Shown: positions 1-9,871, counted from the stretch's first letter. The stretch: DNA of 64,000 nucleotides from Lysinibacillus sp. FSL M8-0337 (GCF_038593855.1 NZ_CP151996.1:1302001-1366000); one strand, 5' to 3'. Program-made: numbers and translations. Notes: generated by a model from the letters alone, not told the origin.

Positions 1-2
1 AT

Positions 3-230
3 GCATTTTTTAGTGTGCAGGAAGATTTGACAAGCTGGGAAGAAATCATTAAAGCAGAACAAACAAACGTGCAAAAAGATGGTGTGACGAAACCAGATAA
101 GTTGATTTTTACGTTAAAGGACGGTTCGACCATTGAACAATCTTTAACAGCCAAGTTAGCGAAAGCCAAACCATTTATCAATCTTGAATTGAGTAAAAAT
201 GGCGTTACCATAGAAAACGTATATCAATAA
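3..230 (+). CDS. C-terminal end of an unidentified protein (partial)
   Basis: This reading frame is open from the left edge of the window (frame of base 3) to a TAA at 228-230, so it is probably the tail of a longer gene rather than one starting at the internal GTG at 15. The visible part is about 75 residues, soluble, lysine- and glutamate-rich, with no membrane segment. I do not recognise the family. It is followed directly by an intrinsic terminator, so it ends its transcription unit. Confidence 0.55.
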   Translation, partial: AFFSVQEDLTSWEEIIKAEQTNVQKDGVTKPDKLIFTLKDGSTIEQSLTAKLAKAKPFINLELSKNGVTIENVYQ

Positions 231-260
231 AAAAAGCTACCTAAAAGGGTAGCTTTTTTT
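231..260 (+). terminator. intrinsic terminator
   Basis: An A-run, AAGCTACC, a 6-base loop, GGTAGCTT and seven T form a classic hairpin plus U-tract one base after the stop codon of the partial gene. Confidence 0.85.
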
Positions 261-261
261 A

Positions 262-325
262 GGGTGCCAGACACCGAAACAAATATGAATTTTCAGAATA
301 TTTTGGGTGTCAGGCACCTTTTTTT
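262..325 (+). repeat. inverted repeat with GGTGYCWGRCACC arms, followed by a T-run
   Basis: GGTGCCAGACACC (263-275) and GGTGTCAGGCACC (306-318) are inverted copies of each other at 12 of 13 positions, 30 bases apart. Each half is itself nearly palindromic. Seven T follow, so it could act as a second terminator. A sister motif, GTGCCTGTCACC, occurs at 13268-13279 next to another gene end, which suggests a dispersed intergenic repeat family. Confidence 0.6.
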
Positions 326-559
326 AAAATTTTGTGGTTTGGTCTATATTAGAAATAGATCGAAAAATAGCTAGGCCATTTTATGTAGTGCAAAGACAAA
401 TAAATGAGAAACTAGCAAATAATACACTATTTAGAATAATCGTATTACTAGTGCGGAATGAGTTTCTCTTTTATATTGCACAAAAGTATGACATAATTTT
501 CACAGATTGACGGGAAAAATAACCTTCAAAAGGTTACATTTTTAACTAGAGGTGAAACA

Positions 560-1291
560 ATGGAAAGATTACAAAAAGTGATTGCATATGCAGGTGTCGC
601 TTCAAGGCGTAAAGCTGAGCAATTGATTGTAGAAGGTAAAGTAAAGGTAAACGGCGTTGTTGTACGTGAACTTGGAACGAAGGTATCCAACTCGGATACA
701 ATTGAAGTAGAAGGTGTAAAACTTGAGAAAGAAGATAAAGTTTACTACTTACTATATAAACCACGTGGAACAATTTCTGCAGTAACGGATGATAAAGGAC
801 GCAAAACTGTCACAGATTTATTTAAACATATTCCGCAACGTATTTTCCCTGTTGGTCGTCTAGATTATGATACATCTGGATTATTATTACTGACAAATGA
901 TGGAGAGTTTTCCTATATGTTAACGCATCCAAAATTTAAAATTGACAAAACATACATTGCACGTGTTAAAGGTGTGCCAACAATTGAGGGCTTAAAAAAG
1001 CTACAACGTGGTATTCAATTAGAAGATGGCAAAACAGCACCAGCAAAAGTAAGTATGACTTCTTTTGATGAGCAGGCGGGCAAGGCGATTTGTGAAATTA
1101 CGATTCACGAAGGGCGAAATCGTCAAGTACGTCGTATGTTTGAGGCAATCGGTACACCGGTAGTCAAACTAAAGCGTGAACGTTTTGCATTTTTAGATTT
1201 ATACGGTCTAACACCAGGAGAATATCGTGAATTGTCGAAACATGAAGTCAAGCAACTACGTGTGTTAGCTGAAACTGGGCAAATCGGCTAA
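560..1291 (+). CDS. rluB: 23S rRNA pseudouridine synthase RluB
   Basis: This 243-residue protein belongs to the RsuA/RluB/RluE/RluF family, which isomerises specific uridines of rRNA to pseudouridine in the cytoplasm. Residues 1-60 form an S4 RNA-binding domain (ASRRKAEQLI). The catalytic part shows the family motif GRLDYDTSGLLLLTNDGE with its catalytic aspartate, then KTYIARV and GRNRQVRRMFEAIG. The start at 560 has AGAGGTG seven to eight bases upstream. In Bacillus subtilis the homologue (ypuL) also lies just upstream of the res operon, and the gene order here matches. Its own terminator follows. The assignment is firm; the exact modified uridine is inferred from the family. Confidence 0.93.
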   Translation: MERLQKVIAYAGVASRRKAEQLIVEGKVKVNGVVVRELGTKVSNSDTIEVEGVKLEKEDKVYYLLYKPRGTISAVTDDKGRKTVTDLFKHIPQRIFPVGRLDYDTSGLLLLTNDGEFSYMLTHPKFKIDKTYIARVKGVPTIEGLKKLQRGIQLEDGKTAPAKVSMTSFDEQAGKAICEITIHEGRNRQVRRMFEAIGTPVVKLKRERFAFLDLYGLTPGEYRELSKHEVKQLRVLAETGQIG

Positions 1292-1317
1292 ACGAACAAC
1301 AGCATGGAAAAAATATA

Positions 1318-1341
1318 TACCGCTATACGTATGGCGGGTTT
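1318..1341 (+). terminator. probable terminator after rluB
   Basis: ACCGCTAT and ATGGCGGG pair (one G-U) around an ACGT loop and are followed by TTTTT. It lies 27 bases after the rluB stop. Confidence 0.6.
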
Positions 1342-1410
1342 TTCACTTTCCTCGTGTGAAAACGTTCATAAATCATTCATAATTAATAACTAAGCGATTT
1401 TGTATCATTT

Positions 1411-1419
1411 TGCTATAAT
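1411..1419 (+). promoter_or_regulatory. candidate extended -10 promoter for resABC
   Basis: TGCTATAAT is an extended -10 element (TGn plus TATAAT). No good -35 is visible 17 bases upstream, as is common for extended -10 promoters. It would give a leader of about 140 nt before resA. Confidence 0.4.
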
Positions 1420-1566
1420 AGGTGAGAATAGTACACCTGTTTTAATTTTATCCAGCAGGCGCGTAAACAAAGTAAGTCTCGGGGGAGCTATAACAGATAT
1501 TTCTTAAGTGTAAGTGAAATATCGACAAATACCCTCGAGGCGTATTTGAGTAGGGGGTTTATTAAC

Positions 1567-2100
1567 TTGGAGAAAAAGAAGAAACGTCTCGTAACCCGCA
1601 CTATTATTTTAGCCATCTTAGCGATCGCAATTGGGTATACCGTATACGGGACAGCGACAAAGGAAAAGGTAGAGTTAGTAGCTGTTGGCTCTGAAGCACC
1701 GAACTTCACGTTAGTAGATTTAAATGGTGAGAAACACAAACTGTCTGATTATAGAGGGCAGGGAGTATTTTTAAATTTCTGGGGAACTTGGTGTAAACCA
1801 TGTGAAAAGGAAATGCCCGCAATGAATAGCCAATACCAAGTTTTTAAGGATCTAGGTGTACAGACATTGGCCGTCAACATTGCACAAACTGATTTAGAAG
1901 TACAAAATTTTGTTGATAAGTACGGCCTTACATTTCCTGTTGTAATTGATAAAACGAAAAGTGTAATGACTGCTTACAATGTTGGCAATTTACCTGCTAC
2001 AGTTTTAATTGATCCGGACGGTAAGGTAGTGAAGATTACTACTGGAGAAATGACGGAGGCGACAATCGCTTCTTACATGGAATTAATAAAGCCAAAATGA
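1567..2100 (+). CDS. resA: thiol-disulfide oxidoreductase ResA
   Basis: ResA is the membrane-anchored thioredoxin-like reductase that keeps the haem-binding cysteines of apocytochrome c reduced for cytochrome c maturation. The likely start is TTG 1567 (177 residues, close to the 179 of B. subtilis ResA), with AGGGGG about ten bases upstream; an upstream TTG at 1546 would add seven residues without a ribosome site. Residues 7-28 are a signal anchor. The active site is WCKPC, with cysteines 76 and 79 in the typical FLNFWGTWC context. It starts the resABC group, with resB 13 bases downstream. Confidence 0.93.
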   Translation: MEKKKKRLVTRTIILAILAIAIGYTVYGTATKEKVELVAVGSEAPNFTLVDLNGEKHKLSDYRGQGVFLNFWGTWCKPCEKEMPAMNSQYQVFKDLGVQTLAVNIAQTDLEVQNFVDKYGLTFPVVIDKTKSVMTAYNVGNLPATVLIDPDGKVVKITTGEMTEATIASYMELIKPK

Positions 2101-2113
2101 GGGGTAATAGACG

Positions 2114-3787
2114 ATGGAGAATATTATTTGTGCTTGTGGACATAGTAATCCGTTTGGCACGAAGCTCTGTGAGAAATGTGGTCGTCCTTTAACCGAAGAA
2201 GAAAAGCAAAATAAAGTTGTCGACATGCGTTATGATGGTACGGCTATTCGCTCAAAGACGTACAACAAATCAATTGTCGACAAAATTTGGAATTTTTTCT
2301 CAAGTGTTAAAGTAGGGATAGCATTAATTATTATTACATTAATAGCAGCTTCAATCGGAACGTTACTACCGCAAGAGTTTTACGTAAAAGCTTCTGACAT
2401 GGAAAAGGGAGCCTATTACGAGGATGTTTACGGTTTAGTGGGGAAAATCTATTATACATTAGGACTTTCTGATTTATACAGCTCTTGGTGGTTCCAGATT
2501 TTAGTTGGAATGCTTGCGGTATCCATTATTGTTGCCAGTCTTGACCGTGGTATACCGCTTTACAAATCATTGAAAAATCAACGTGTTAAGCGCCATGAAA
2601 GTTTTTTAAAGCGCCAACGTATTGTGGCAGAAGGACAGGTAACAGCAAGTCCTGAAGAGACGCTTAGTAAAGTTGAAAAGAAAATGACTGAAATGAAATA
2701 CATTGTTCGTCGAGACGGCAGTGCTTTGTTAGCAGAAAAAGGCCGCTTCTCTCGTTACGGTCCGTACATAAATCATGTAGGCCTCATTATCTTTTTAACT
2801 GGGGTAATGTTGCGTTTAGTTCCTGGTTTCTATGTCGATGAATCGATATGGGTACGTGAAGGTGAAACACGTGCAATTACTGGCATGGACGGTTATTTTA
2901 TTGAAAATCGAGACTTTATTTTAGAAACACATGATAATACACCACAAGGTGAACAGCTAAAGCAAGGTGTTAACGTCGTTGCGAAAAACTTCCAAACAGA
3001 TATTACGTTATATAAGCAACCTGAAGACGCTATTGCTGGTGATACGGAAAATCTAGAAAAGGTGAAAGATTATTCAATTCGAGTGAATCACCCTTTAAAA
3101 GAAGCTGGCTATGCACTGTATCAAATGGATTATCGCTTAAATGAATTGAAGCAAATGAATTTCCAACTAGTAAATAAAACAACCGAGCAATCACTTGGTA
3201 AAGTAGGAATCGATTTAACAAATCCTAAAAAAGAATACGATTTAGGAAATGGTGTATCTGTTAAATTACTTGTTTACACGCCAGACTTCTCTGGGTTTGA
3301 AAATGGTGTTCCGCAAACAGCGACGTCAGTTCCTAATAATCCAGCATTTCTATTTAAAATGACGACACCAGAAACACCAAAGGGTGAAACAAGCTTCGTT
3401 GCGATTAAACAAACACTCGAACCACTAGGTGAAAACCAATACAAAATGAAGTTTGATAGTGTGGAAACACGCGATATGTCTGGTTTTACAATACGTAAAG
3501 ACCGCACAATCCCAATTTTATTTGTTGGTGGTATTATTTTCATGATCGGCGTTGCAATCGGTTCATATTGGAACCACCGTCGACTTTGGTTACAAGTAGA
3601 GCCTGATGGTCATGTACTGATGGCTGCCCATGTAAACAAAAATATGTTCAGCATGAAAAAAGATTTAGATGCCGTGACTGCATTTGCTGGCCTACCGCAA
3701 TATAAGGATCAGTTAGAGCCGTCTGAAGAAGGCGAAGAGTCCACAAATCGTGGCAATACTAAAAAGGAAGGTGACAACACCTTATGA
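2114..3787 (+). CDS. resB: cytochrome c biogenesis protein ResB
   Basis: This 557-residue membrane protein is the Ccs1/ResB partner of ResC in system II cytochrome c synthesis; the pair moves haem across the membrane and attaches it to apocytochrome. The N terminus carries a four-cysteine zinc-ribbon-like head ([18 protein letters not shown], residues 6-23), typical of Bacillus ResB. Membrane segments lie near residues 70-90, 120-145, 210-230 and 460-480, with a large extracytoplasmic domain between the last two. The gene overlaps resC by four bases (ATGA), pointing to translational coupling. Confidence 0.92.
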   Translation: MENIICACGHSNPFGTKLCEKCGRPLTEEEKQNKVVDMRYDGTAIRSKTYNKSIVDKIWNFFSSVKVGIALIIITLIAASIGTLLPQEFYVKASDMEKGAYYEDVYGLVGKIYYTLGLSDLYSSWWFQILVGMLAVSIIVASLDRGIPLYKSLKNQRVKRHESFLKRQRIVAEGQVTASPEETLSKVEKKMTEMKYIVRRDGSALLAEKGRFSRYGPYINHVGLIIFLTGVMLRLVPGFYVDESIWVREGETRAITGMDGYFIENRDFILETHDNTPQGEQLKQGVNVVAKNFQTDITLYKQPEDAIAGDTENLEKVKDYSIRVNHPLKEAGYALYQMDYRLNELKQMNFQLVNKTTEQSLGKVGIDLTNPKKEYDLGNGVSVKLLVYTPDFSGFENGVPQTATSVPNNPAFLFKMTTPETPKGETSFVAIKQTLEPLGENQYKMKFDSVETRDMSGFTIRKDRTIPILFVGGIIFMIGVAIGSYWNHRRLWLQVEPDGHVLMAAHVNKNMFSMKKDLDAVTAFAGLPQYKDQLEPSEEGEESTNRGNTKKEGDNTL

Positions 3788-4965
3788 GTTTGATTGACTT
3801 AAGTGGAAATCTATTATTTGTTGCATTCTTAGCCTATCTAGTAGCTACTTTACTATTTGGCGGCGCTATTAAACAATCCAATGCTTCGGGCAAAAACACA
3901 GACAAATGGGGTAAGCTGGCGATTGTCGTAACAATTATAGGTTTCCTTTCGCAAATTGGTTACTTTATTACACGTTGGATTCACACAGGTCACGCACCTG
4001 TTAGTAATATGTTTGAATTTACGACTGCTTTCGGGATGTTTATTGTTGGTGCATTTATTTTAATTTACTTTATTTATCGCCTAACAGCGCTTGGTTTAGT
4101 GGCGTTACCTGTAGCGTTATTAATCATTGCCTATGCATCGATGTTCCCGACAGAAGTAAGTCCATTAGTACCGTCATTGCAAAGTCATTGGTTAACAATT
4201 CACGTTATTACGGCTGCTATGGGTCAATCGATTTTAGCGATTAGTGCAGTTGCAGGTTTAATTTATTTATTAAAAGTTGTAGATTTAAACAAACCTTCAA
4301 AGCAGCGTTTCTGGCTTGAAGCGGTTATGTACTGTTTAGTCGTTGTGCTTGGCTTTGTTATTGTGTCGTCTACATTTAGTGCGATGGATTATGAATCGAA
4401 ATACACGTATATTGATAAAGAAGGTGTATCTCGACAGATCACTTATAATTTGCCACCGATTTTTGGGATGAATGAGTATGAGGCAGTAGAGGAACATGGC
4501 ATGTCTCCATTAGTAGAAATGCCTGCATTGATTAATGCGAAAAAATTAACAACAGTCGTTTGGTCATTATTAGTAGGCTCGTTACTATACTTATTAATTC
4601 GCCTTATTGCACGTCGTCGCATAAGCGCGATATTCCAACCGCTTGTTAAACGTGTAAATCTACAATTACTGGATGAAGTCGGTTATCGTTCTGTTATTAT
4701 TGGTTTCCCAGTATTTACATTAGGTGCACTCATATTTGCGATGATATGGGCACAACTTGCGTGGAGTCGTTTCTGGGGTTGGGACCCGAAAGAAGTATGG
4801 GCCCTCATTACATGGTTATTCTACGCAGCATTCCTACATCTACGTTTATCTAAAGGCTGGGAAGGTGAAAAATCTGCTTGGTTAGCATTAATTGGCTTTG
4901 GTATTATATTATTTAATCTTATTGCCGTTAACTTAATTCTTGCAGGTTTACACTCCTACGCGTAA
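3784..4965 (+). CDS. resC: cytochrome c biogenesis protein ResC (CcsA)
   Basis: ResC is the CcsA-type haem-handling protein of system II. It is a 393-residue protein with many membrane helices and the diagnostic tryptophan-rich haem motif [14 protein letters not shown] near residues 333-346. Conserved histidines lie near membrane edges (for example [11 protein letters not shown]). It overlaps resB by four bases and is followed by a strong terminator, so resABC ends here and resDE is a separate unit, although read-through is known in B. subtilis. Confidence 0.94.
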   Translation: MSLIDLSGNLLFVAFLAYLVATLLFGGAIKQSNASGKNTDKWGKLAIVVTIIGFLSQIGYFITRWIHTGHAPVSNMFEFTTAFGMFIVGAFILIYFIYRLTALGLVALPVALLIIAYASMFPTEVSPLVPSLQSHWLTIHVITAAMGQSILAISAVAGLIYLLKVVDLNKPSKQRFWLEAVMYCLVVVLGFVIVSSTFSAMDYESKYTYIDKEGVSRQITYNLPPIFGMNEYEAVEEHGMSPLVEMPALINAKKLTTVVWSLLVGSLLYLLIRLIARRRISAIFQPLVKRVNLQLLDEVGYRSVIIGFPVFTLGALIFAMIWAQLAWSRFWGWDPKEVWALITWLFYAAFLHLRLSKGWEGEKSAWLALIGFGIILFNLIAVNLILAGLHSYA

Positions 4966-4980
4966 CAATGGGAACAAAAA

Positions 4981-5015
4981 GCCTTTTCGCTGCTGCGAAA
5001 GGGCTTTCTTTTCTT
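4981..5015 (+). terminator. intrinsic terminator after resC
   Basis: GCCTTTTCGC and GCGAAAGGGC pair around a TGCT loop, followed by a T-rich tail. It separates resABC from resDE. Confidence 0.85.
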
Positions 5016-5075
5016 TTCAAGTCGTAGCGTACCATGTACAATAGAAGGGTAGAGAAAGATCGGAAGAGAGGGATC

Positions 5076-5798
5076 GTGAAAGTGTCAGAAAATATTTCAG
5101 TATTAGTAGTAGACGACGAGGATCGTATTCGACGCTTATTAAAAATGTATTTGGAGCGCGAAGGGTATCAAGTTGACGAAGCAGAGAATGGTGAAGAAGC
5201 GATCGAGAAATCTTTAGAAAAAGAGTACCACTGTATTTTACTAGATATTATGATGCCTGAAAAAGATGGGCTTGAGGTATGTGCAGAAATTCGCGAAAGA
5301 GCTGCAACTCCAATTATTTTATTAACTGCAAAAGGCGAGGAAGCGAACCGTGTACAAGGCTTCGAGCTTGGAGCAGATGATTATATTGTAAAGCCATTTA
5401 GTCCTCGTGAGGTGGTTCTACGCGTAAAAGCGATTTTACGTCGTTCACAAGCATTTTCACCTACGACAAATGCATCGTCATCAAAAGATTTAGTTGTATT
5501 CCAACATTTGATGATTGACCATGATGCTCACCGTGTAACAGCGGAAGGTATCGAAGTAAATTTAACACCAAAAGAGTATGAATTATTGTATTTCCTTGCA
5601 AAATCTCCTGATAAAGTATTTGACCGTGAACAATTACTAAAAGAGGTTTGGCATTATGATTTCTTTGGAGACCTACGAACAGTCGATACACATGTGAAGC
5701 GTCTACGTGAGAAGCTGAATCGTGTATCCGAGAACGCAGCGAAAATGATTGTCACTGTTTGGGGCGTTGGTTACAAATTTGAGGTTGTCAATGAATAG
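5076..5798 (+). CDS. resD: response regulator ResD
   Basis: ResD is the OmpR/PhoB-type response regulator that, with ResE, controls respiration and nitrate or oxygen-limitation genes in Bacillus. The chosen GTG start at 5076 follows GAAGAGAGGG and gives 240 residues, the same as B. subtilis; an upstream ATG at 5034 would add 14 residues with no homology I know. The receiver domain has the acidic pair D13-D14, the phosphoacceptor D57 (ILLDIMMP) and lysine in IVKPFSP. The winged-helix DNA-binding domain covers about residues 130-237 (TVDTHVKRLREKL). It overlaps resE by eight bases. Confidence 0.94.
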   Translation: MKVSENISVLVVDDEDRIRRLLKMYLEREGYQVDEAENGEEAIEKSLEKEYHCILLDIMMPEKDGLEVCAEIRERAATPIILLTAKGEEANRVQGFELGADDYIVKPFSPREVVLRVKAILRRSQAFSPTTNASSSKDLVVFQHLMIDHDAHRVTAEGIEVNLTPKEYELLYFLAKSPDKVFDREQLLKEVWHYDFFGDLRTVDTHVKRLREKLNRVSENAAKMIVTVWGVGYKFEVVNE

Positions 5799-7566
5799 AA
5801 TATGGAACAGTGTTGTCGGGAAGCTATGGGTAACCATATTGCTTCTCGTTTCATTTGTATTATTTGTTTTCACGGTTTTAATGCTCGAATTTCTTCAAAA
5901 CTATCATATGCAGCAAGCAGAGATTTCACTGCGTCAAACGGCTGCAACAATAGCGAGTATAGTGGATGACAATGAGACGGCAGAATCGACTTCGCAACTC
6001 CTGACAGATATTTTACCTGAGGGTACAAATGCACTTATCGCCATAAATCATTTGGAAGTCTCATTTGCGATGCAAGAAGGCGTCAACAAGAAAGAAATTC
6101 AAGATGGAATTTTAGCGAATAAATCCTTCCATGAAATTTTCCAATCAGATGAACCTATTATAAAGGAAATGATGATGCCATCTTCAACTGATAAAGGAAA
6201 GATGGAATCGTATGTTGTGCTAGGGTTTCCACTAAATGTGGAAAATGAAGTGCATGGTGCTGTATTTATTTATCAAAGTCCAGATGCGTTACATAAAACA
6301 TCGAAAGAGACGACCAAAATTGTCTTTTTAGCGGCATTTATTGCGTTTGTGTTAACGACATTTTTTGCATTTTTCTTATCATCCCGTATTACATCACCAT
6401 TACGTAAAATGCGTGAACTAGCTTTTGAAATTGCAAAAGGGAATTTCGAGGCAAAAATGCCGACAACGCAAAATGATGAAATCGGCCAGCTAGCTGTTGC
6501 GTTCAATCAAATGGGGCGTCAGCTAAAGCATAACTTAGAAGTAATCAATCAAGAAAATGAGCAATTGTCCAATATTTTAACATCCATGACAGATGCCGTG
6601 ATAACGTTTAACCGTGATCGAACAATTTTACTGAGCAATCCGCCGGCGGAACGTTTAATGCAAAAATGGTTTGTAAATAAAGGCTCGCAAAGCGCAAAGC
6701 CGATTCCACCAGAACTCTATCATATGCTCGATCATGTACTAATGTTTGAAGATAAGTTAGAAGAAGAAATTGAAATGGATGGAAATTATTATACATTTAC
6801 GATTAGCCCGCTCTATAGTGGGGAATTAATTCGTGGAGCAGTTGCTGTAATCCGCGATATGACAGAGCAGCATCGTCTAGAAAAGCTACGTTCAGATTTT
6901 ATTGCCAATGTATCACATGAACTACGTACACCGATTTCCATGTTACAAGGCTATTCAGAGGCATTAATGGATGATGATTTTATTCAAGATCAAGAAGAAC
7001 GCAATGAGATTACGAAAATTATTTATGATGAATCGAAGCGTATGGGACGTTTAGTAACTGATTTATTGGATTTAGCGCGAATGGAATCAGGACATATGAC
7101 ACTATACAAAGATGAAGTACCGATTAATTCGACATTTGAACGTATTACGCAGAAATTTGCTCAAGTGGCAAAAGAAAAGCACGTGCAGCTTTTATTTAAT
7201 AGTGAGTTTGATAATAATGCCCGCATAAGTATGGATGAAGATCGTATTGAACAAGTGTTAACGAATTTAGTAGATAATGCACTGCGTCATACAGACGAAG
7301 GTTCTGTCATTGTCAAGATAGAGCAAGAGCCAACCTTTGCCAAAATATCTGTTCAGGATACAGGGCATGGGATTCCACAGGAAGATTTACCGTATGTCTT
7401 TGAACGTTTTTATAAAGCGGATAAAGCACGGACACGTTCTAAAGGCGGAACGGGTTTAGGGCTTGCAATTGCTCGAAATATTGTGAAGGCGCACTCTGGC
7501 AATATTATGGTCGATAGTGTGTTAAAAGAGGGCACAACCTTTACTTTCTATTTACCTTTCGAATAA
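5791..7566 (+). CDS. resE: sensor histidine kinase ResE
   Basis: ResE is the membrane sensor kinase partner of ResD. ATG 5791, overlapping the resD stop and preceded by GAGG, gives 591 residues (B. subtilis 589). Two membrane segments lie near residues 12-33 and 165-187 and bracket an extracellular sensing domain. HAMP follows, then a PAS-like region near 250-360. The phosphorylated histidine is H376 in NVSHELRTP. The ATPase domain shows the N box (NLVDNALRH), DTGHGIP and KGGTGLGLAIA. All catalytic motifs are intact. Confidence 0.94.
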   Translation: MNRIWNSVVGKLWVTILLLVSFVLFVFTVLMLEFLQNYHMQQAEISLRQTAATIASIVDDNETAESTSQLLTDILPEGTNALIAINHLEVSFAMQEGVNKKEIQDGILANKSFHEIFQSDEPIIKEMMMPSSTDKGKMESYVVLGFPLNVENEVHGAVFIYQSPDALHKTSKETTKIVFLAAFIAFVLTTFFAFFLSSRITSPLRKMRELAFEIAKGNFEAKMPTTQNDEIGQLAVAFNQMGRQLKHNLEVINQENEQLSNILTSMTDAVITFNRDRTILLSNPPAERLMQKWFVNKGSQSAKPIPPELYHMLDHVLMFEDKLEEEIEMDGNYYTFTISPLYSGELIRGAVAVIRDMTEQHRLEKLRSDFIANVSHELRTPISMLQGYSEALMDDDFIQDQEERNEITKIIYDESKRMGRLVTDLLDLARMESGHMTLYKDEVPINSTFERITQKFAQVAKEKHVQLLFNSEFDNNARISMDEDRIEQVLTNLVDNALRHTDEGSVIVKIEQEPTFAKISVQDTGHGIPQEDLPYVFERFYKADKARTRSKGGTGLGLAIARNIVKAHSGNIMVDSVLKEGTTFTFYLPFE

Positions 7567-7748
7567 ATTCATTAAGAAGCCCTTAGCTGATTCCATCTGA
7601 CAATGCTCTTTCATGCTGATACAGGTCATGTGTGTAGTTAGAACTAGCCGCACTATTTGGCAATAATACCAATACCTGTGAGGGGCTAGCTGTCGGCTTT
7701 TGCTCGGGTTTGGCACATGGCAAAACTGAGATAAAATTATTATTTAAA

Positions 7749-7774
7749 TGTAACTTTTGCGAGTGTTAGACGAC
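7749..7774 (+). promoter_or_regulatory. ECF (SigX-type) autoregulatory promoter
   Basis: TGTAAC (7749-7754) and CGAC (7771-7774) are separated by 16 bases, about 30 bases upstream of the sigX start. This matches the consensus described for B. subtilis SigX (TGTAAC about 17 bases before CGWC). The same sigma factor therefore probably transcribes its own operon. Confidence 0.75.
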
Positions 7775-7803
7775 AAATACTATGAGAACGGGGGTGGAGT
7801 GCT

Positions 7804-8337
7804 TTGAATGACTCCGTGTTCCATCGACTATACGATGCATACCATCAAGACGTGTTCCAGTTTCTTATTTATCTAGTAAAAAATCGTACACTGGCTGAGG
7901 ATCTTGCACATGAGGTTTATGTCCGTGTGCTGCGATCTTATGAACAATTCGCAGGAAATAGCAGTGAAAAAACTTGGCTTTTTGCCATTGCTAAAAATGT
8001 CGCAATTGATCATTTTCGAAAGCAGGCTGTGCGCCAAAAACATTCGCTCGATTTTTTTGACTGGGAAACGGAACAGTTACATTCAACCACACCATCACCG
8101 GAAGATGTGCTACAGGCCAGTGATGAATTAAAGCAGATAGAGTCTGCACTTGAAAATTGTACAGGGGATCAAAAAATGGTTATTATTATGCGCTATTTCC
8201 AAGATTTATCAATTACTGAAACTGCGCAAATACTTGATTGGACAGAGGCGAAGGTTAAAACGACGCAACATCGAGCCATTAAGTTTTTAAGACAACATCT
8301 ACAACAGGCTAGGGAACAGGAGGCGAAAAGGCAATGA
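7804..8337 (+). CDS. sigX: ECF sigma factor SigX
   Basis: This 177-residue sigma-70 family protein has region 2 near residues 8-75 (YHQDVFQFLIYLV, EDLAHEVYVRVL, TWLFAIAKNVAIDHFRKQ) and region 4 near 115-165 (MRYFQDLSITETAQIL, KVKTTQHRAIKFLR). It closely resembles B. subtilis SigX, which responds to cell-envelope charge and cationic peptide stress and also follows resE. The TTG start at 7804 has GGGGGTGGA upstream. It overlaps the anti-sigma gene by four bases. A canonical SigX promoter lies directly upstream. Confidence 0.92.
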   Translation: MNDSVFHRLYDAYHQDVFQFLIYLVKNRTLAEDLAHEVYVRVLRSYEQFAGNSSEKTWLFAIAKNVAIDHFRKQAVRQKHSLDFFDWETEQLHSTTPSPEDVLQASDELKQIESALENCTGDQKMVIIMRYFQDLSITETAQILDWTEAKVKTTQHRAIKFLRQHLQQAREQEAKRQ

Positions 8338-9617
8338 CGCATAAACAACAATTTGACGATGAACAACTTGAACAAATGTTGAGCAATGCCCCGAAGCTTA
8401 CTGACCACCGCTCGAAAGACAAAGTGTTAAAAAGATTGCTTGCTGATGCACGTTTACAAGACAATATACATCTTCAAGAGGCCATAGTAGATGAAGTAAA
8501 AGAACAACAAGCACAATCATTGCCTGCTCAAGAAAATATTGATCCTATAAAACGACGCAAGAGTAGGTTGCCTATTTTAAGTAGTGTTGCTGCAATTTTT
8601 GTACTATCAATAGCAGGGTACATCTATGTATCGAACAATTCTTCCGTAAAGGATGAAGCAAACGCCCCAATCGAAAATTATTCTTCCATGCAGGAGGATC
8701 GGTCGGTCACAGAAAGTGAAAATGCAGATGCAGATAGTGTGATGAAAGCGAATATTGGTGCTGAGCATGCTCGTATCCTATCGTTGCGGACATCTGTTTA
8801 CGAAGATGATTTAGTCGATGCAGTCGTTTTCAGAATTGGTTTACCTGGTGGCAAGGCTGATAGTATACCAATGACCTATATTATTAAGAACGAAAAAATA
8901 ACTGCTGATTTTGGGAAGAAGAAACCAACAACTTTACAAATGTATAAAAAATACGCACCTCAAATTGATGAAGAAGCAATGGGTTTAACGGACTATCATC
9001 CGTACAAAGGTGAGTTAAAAGAAGAAGGTAAGACGCTTGTGCACGTATTACCAGAAGAAAATGATTATGATGTAGCTTCGGCATCTGTCACAAAATATTT
9101 AAGCTCGTTAAAAGATACTTTTTCCGAATCCGAATATAAAGCCATTGCCATTAAACAGGCAGATGGTTCTGCTTACGAGTTTTCGCAAGCAGAAGAGCCG
9201 AGTGAGCCTATAGCGCTAACAAAAGATAATCATTATAACTATTATTTATATACAGAGGGAAACGGGACTGAATATTTATCGCCTGATTTCCATCAAACGT
9301 ATCCTACTGTGACAGAGGCTCTACTGGCGATGCGAGACAAAAAGGATGATGTTTATGTGCCAGTTGTTCCGGAAAATGTCACATACACTGTAAAAGAAGA
9401 AGAAGATGGGGTTGTGGTCACATTTGACGCACCACTTGATTTAACGACAATGGATGCTGTACGGGCAACACAATTAATCGAAGCAATGATGTTGACTGCG
9501 TCAAGCTTTGATAAAAAGATACGTTTAGATAACATTGTACAGGAAAGTTGGGAAGGCTTTGATTTAACAAATTTTTTACCCATGCCTGTAGGAGCCAATA
9601 AACAAATGATGCCATAA
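8334..9617 (+). CDS. rsiX: anti-sigma-X factor RsiX
   Basis: This 427-residue single-pass membrane protein overlaps sigX by four bases. A cytoplasmic N-terminal part (residues 1-78, rich in acidic and basic residues, presumably binding SigX) is followed by one membrane helix near 79-97 (PILSSVAAIFVLSIAGYIYV) and a long extracytoplasmic domain. Position, coupling and topology match B. subtilis RsiX, although this one is longer than the roughly 370 residues I recall. The function is inferred mainly from context. Confidence 0.85.
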   Translation: MTHKQQFDDEQLEQMLSNAPKLTDHRSKDKVLKRLLADARLQDNIHLQEAIVDEVKEQQAQSLPAQENIDPIKRRKSRLPILSSVAAIFVLSIAGYIYVSNNSSVKDEANAPIENYSSMQEDRSVTESENADADSVMKANIGAEHARILSLRTSVYEDDLVDAVVFRIGLPGGKADSIPMTYIIKNEKITADFGKKKPTTLQMYKKYAPQIDEEAMGLTDYHPYKGELKEEGKTLVHVLPEENDYDVASASVTKYLSSLKDTFSESEYKAIAIKQADGSAYEFSQAEEPSEPIALTKDNHYNYYLYTEGNGTEYLSPDFHQTYPTVTEALLAMRDKKDDVYVPVVPENVTYTVKEEEDGVVVTFDAPLDLTTMDAVRATQLIEAMMLTASSFDKKIRLDNIVQESWEGFDLTNFLPMPVGANKQMMP

Positions 9618-9625
9618 TATAGAAA

Positions 9626-9656
9626 ACAGCTATCAGATAGAGATAGCTGTTTTTTT
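9626..9656 (+). terminator. intrinsic terminator after rsiX
   Basis: ACAGCTATC and GATAGCTGT pair perfectly around a 7-base loop, followed by seven T. Confidence 0.9.
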
Positions 9657-9669
9657 ATAATTGAAATAC

Positions 9670-9753
9670 CGCGGGTAAAGCACCTTGATTCGCGGGTAAA
9701 TGATAAAATATCGCGGGTAAGTGACTTTGCTCCGCGGGTAAGTTACTCCATGA
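9670..9753 (+). repeat. four direct repeats of CGCGGGTAA at exact 21 bp spacing
   Basis: CGCGGGTAA begins at 9670, 9691, 9712 and 9733, so four 21 bp units stand head to tail. Only the 9-10 base head is conserved; the remaining 11-12 bases of each unit differ. The block sits between the rsiX terminator and the FMN riboswitch, outside any gene. A 21 bp period puts each head on the same helical face. Confidence 0.9.
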
Positions 9754-9871
9754 TTTCTCGCAAAATGCTTCATTTATTAAAACATACAAATTTAATCGGA
9801 TTATTTTAAGCAGAAGTATTTACTTTTATGTGATAAAACATTATAGTTAGTTTATAAAATAATATTGATTC

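Noticed and set aside
5034..5075. Upstream ATG for resD
   Set aside because: The extra 14 residues are basic, unlike known ResD starts, and GAAGAGAGGG sits directly before GTG 5076.
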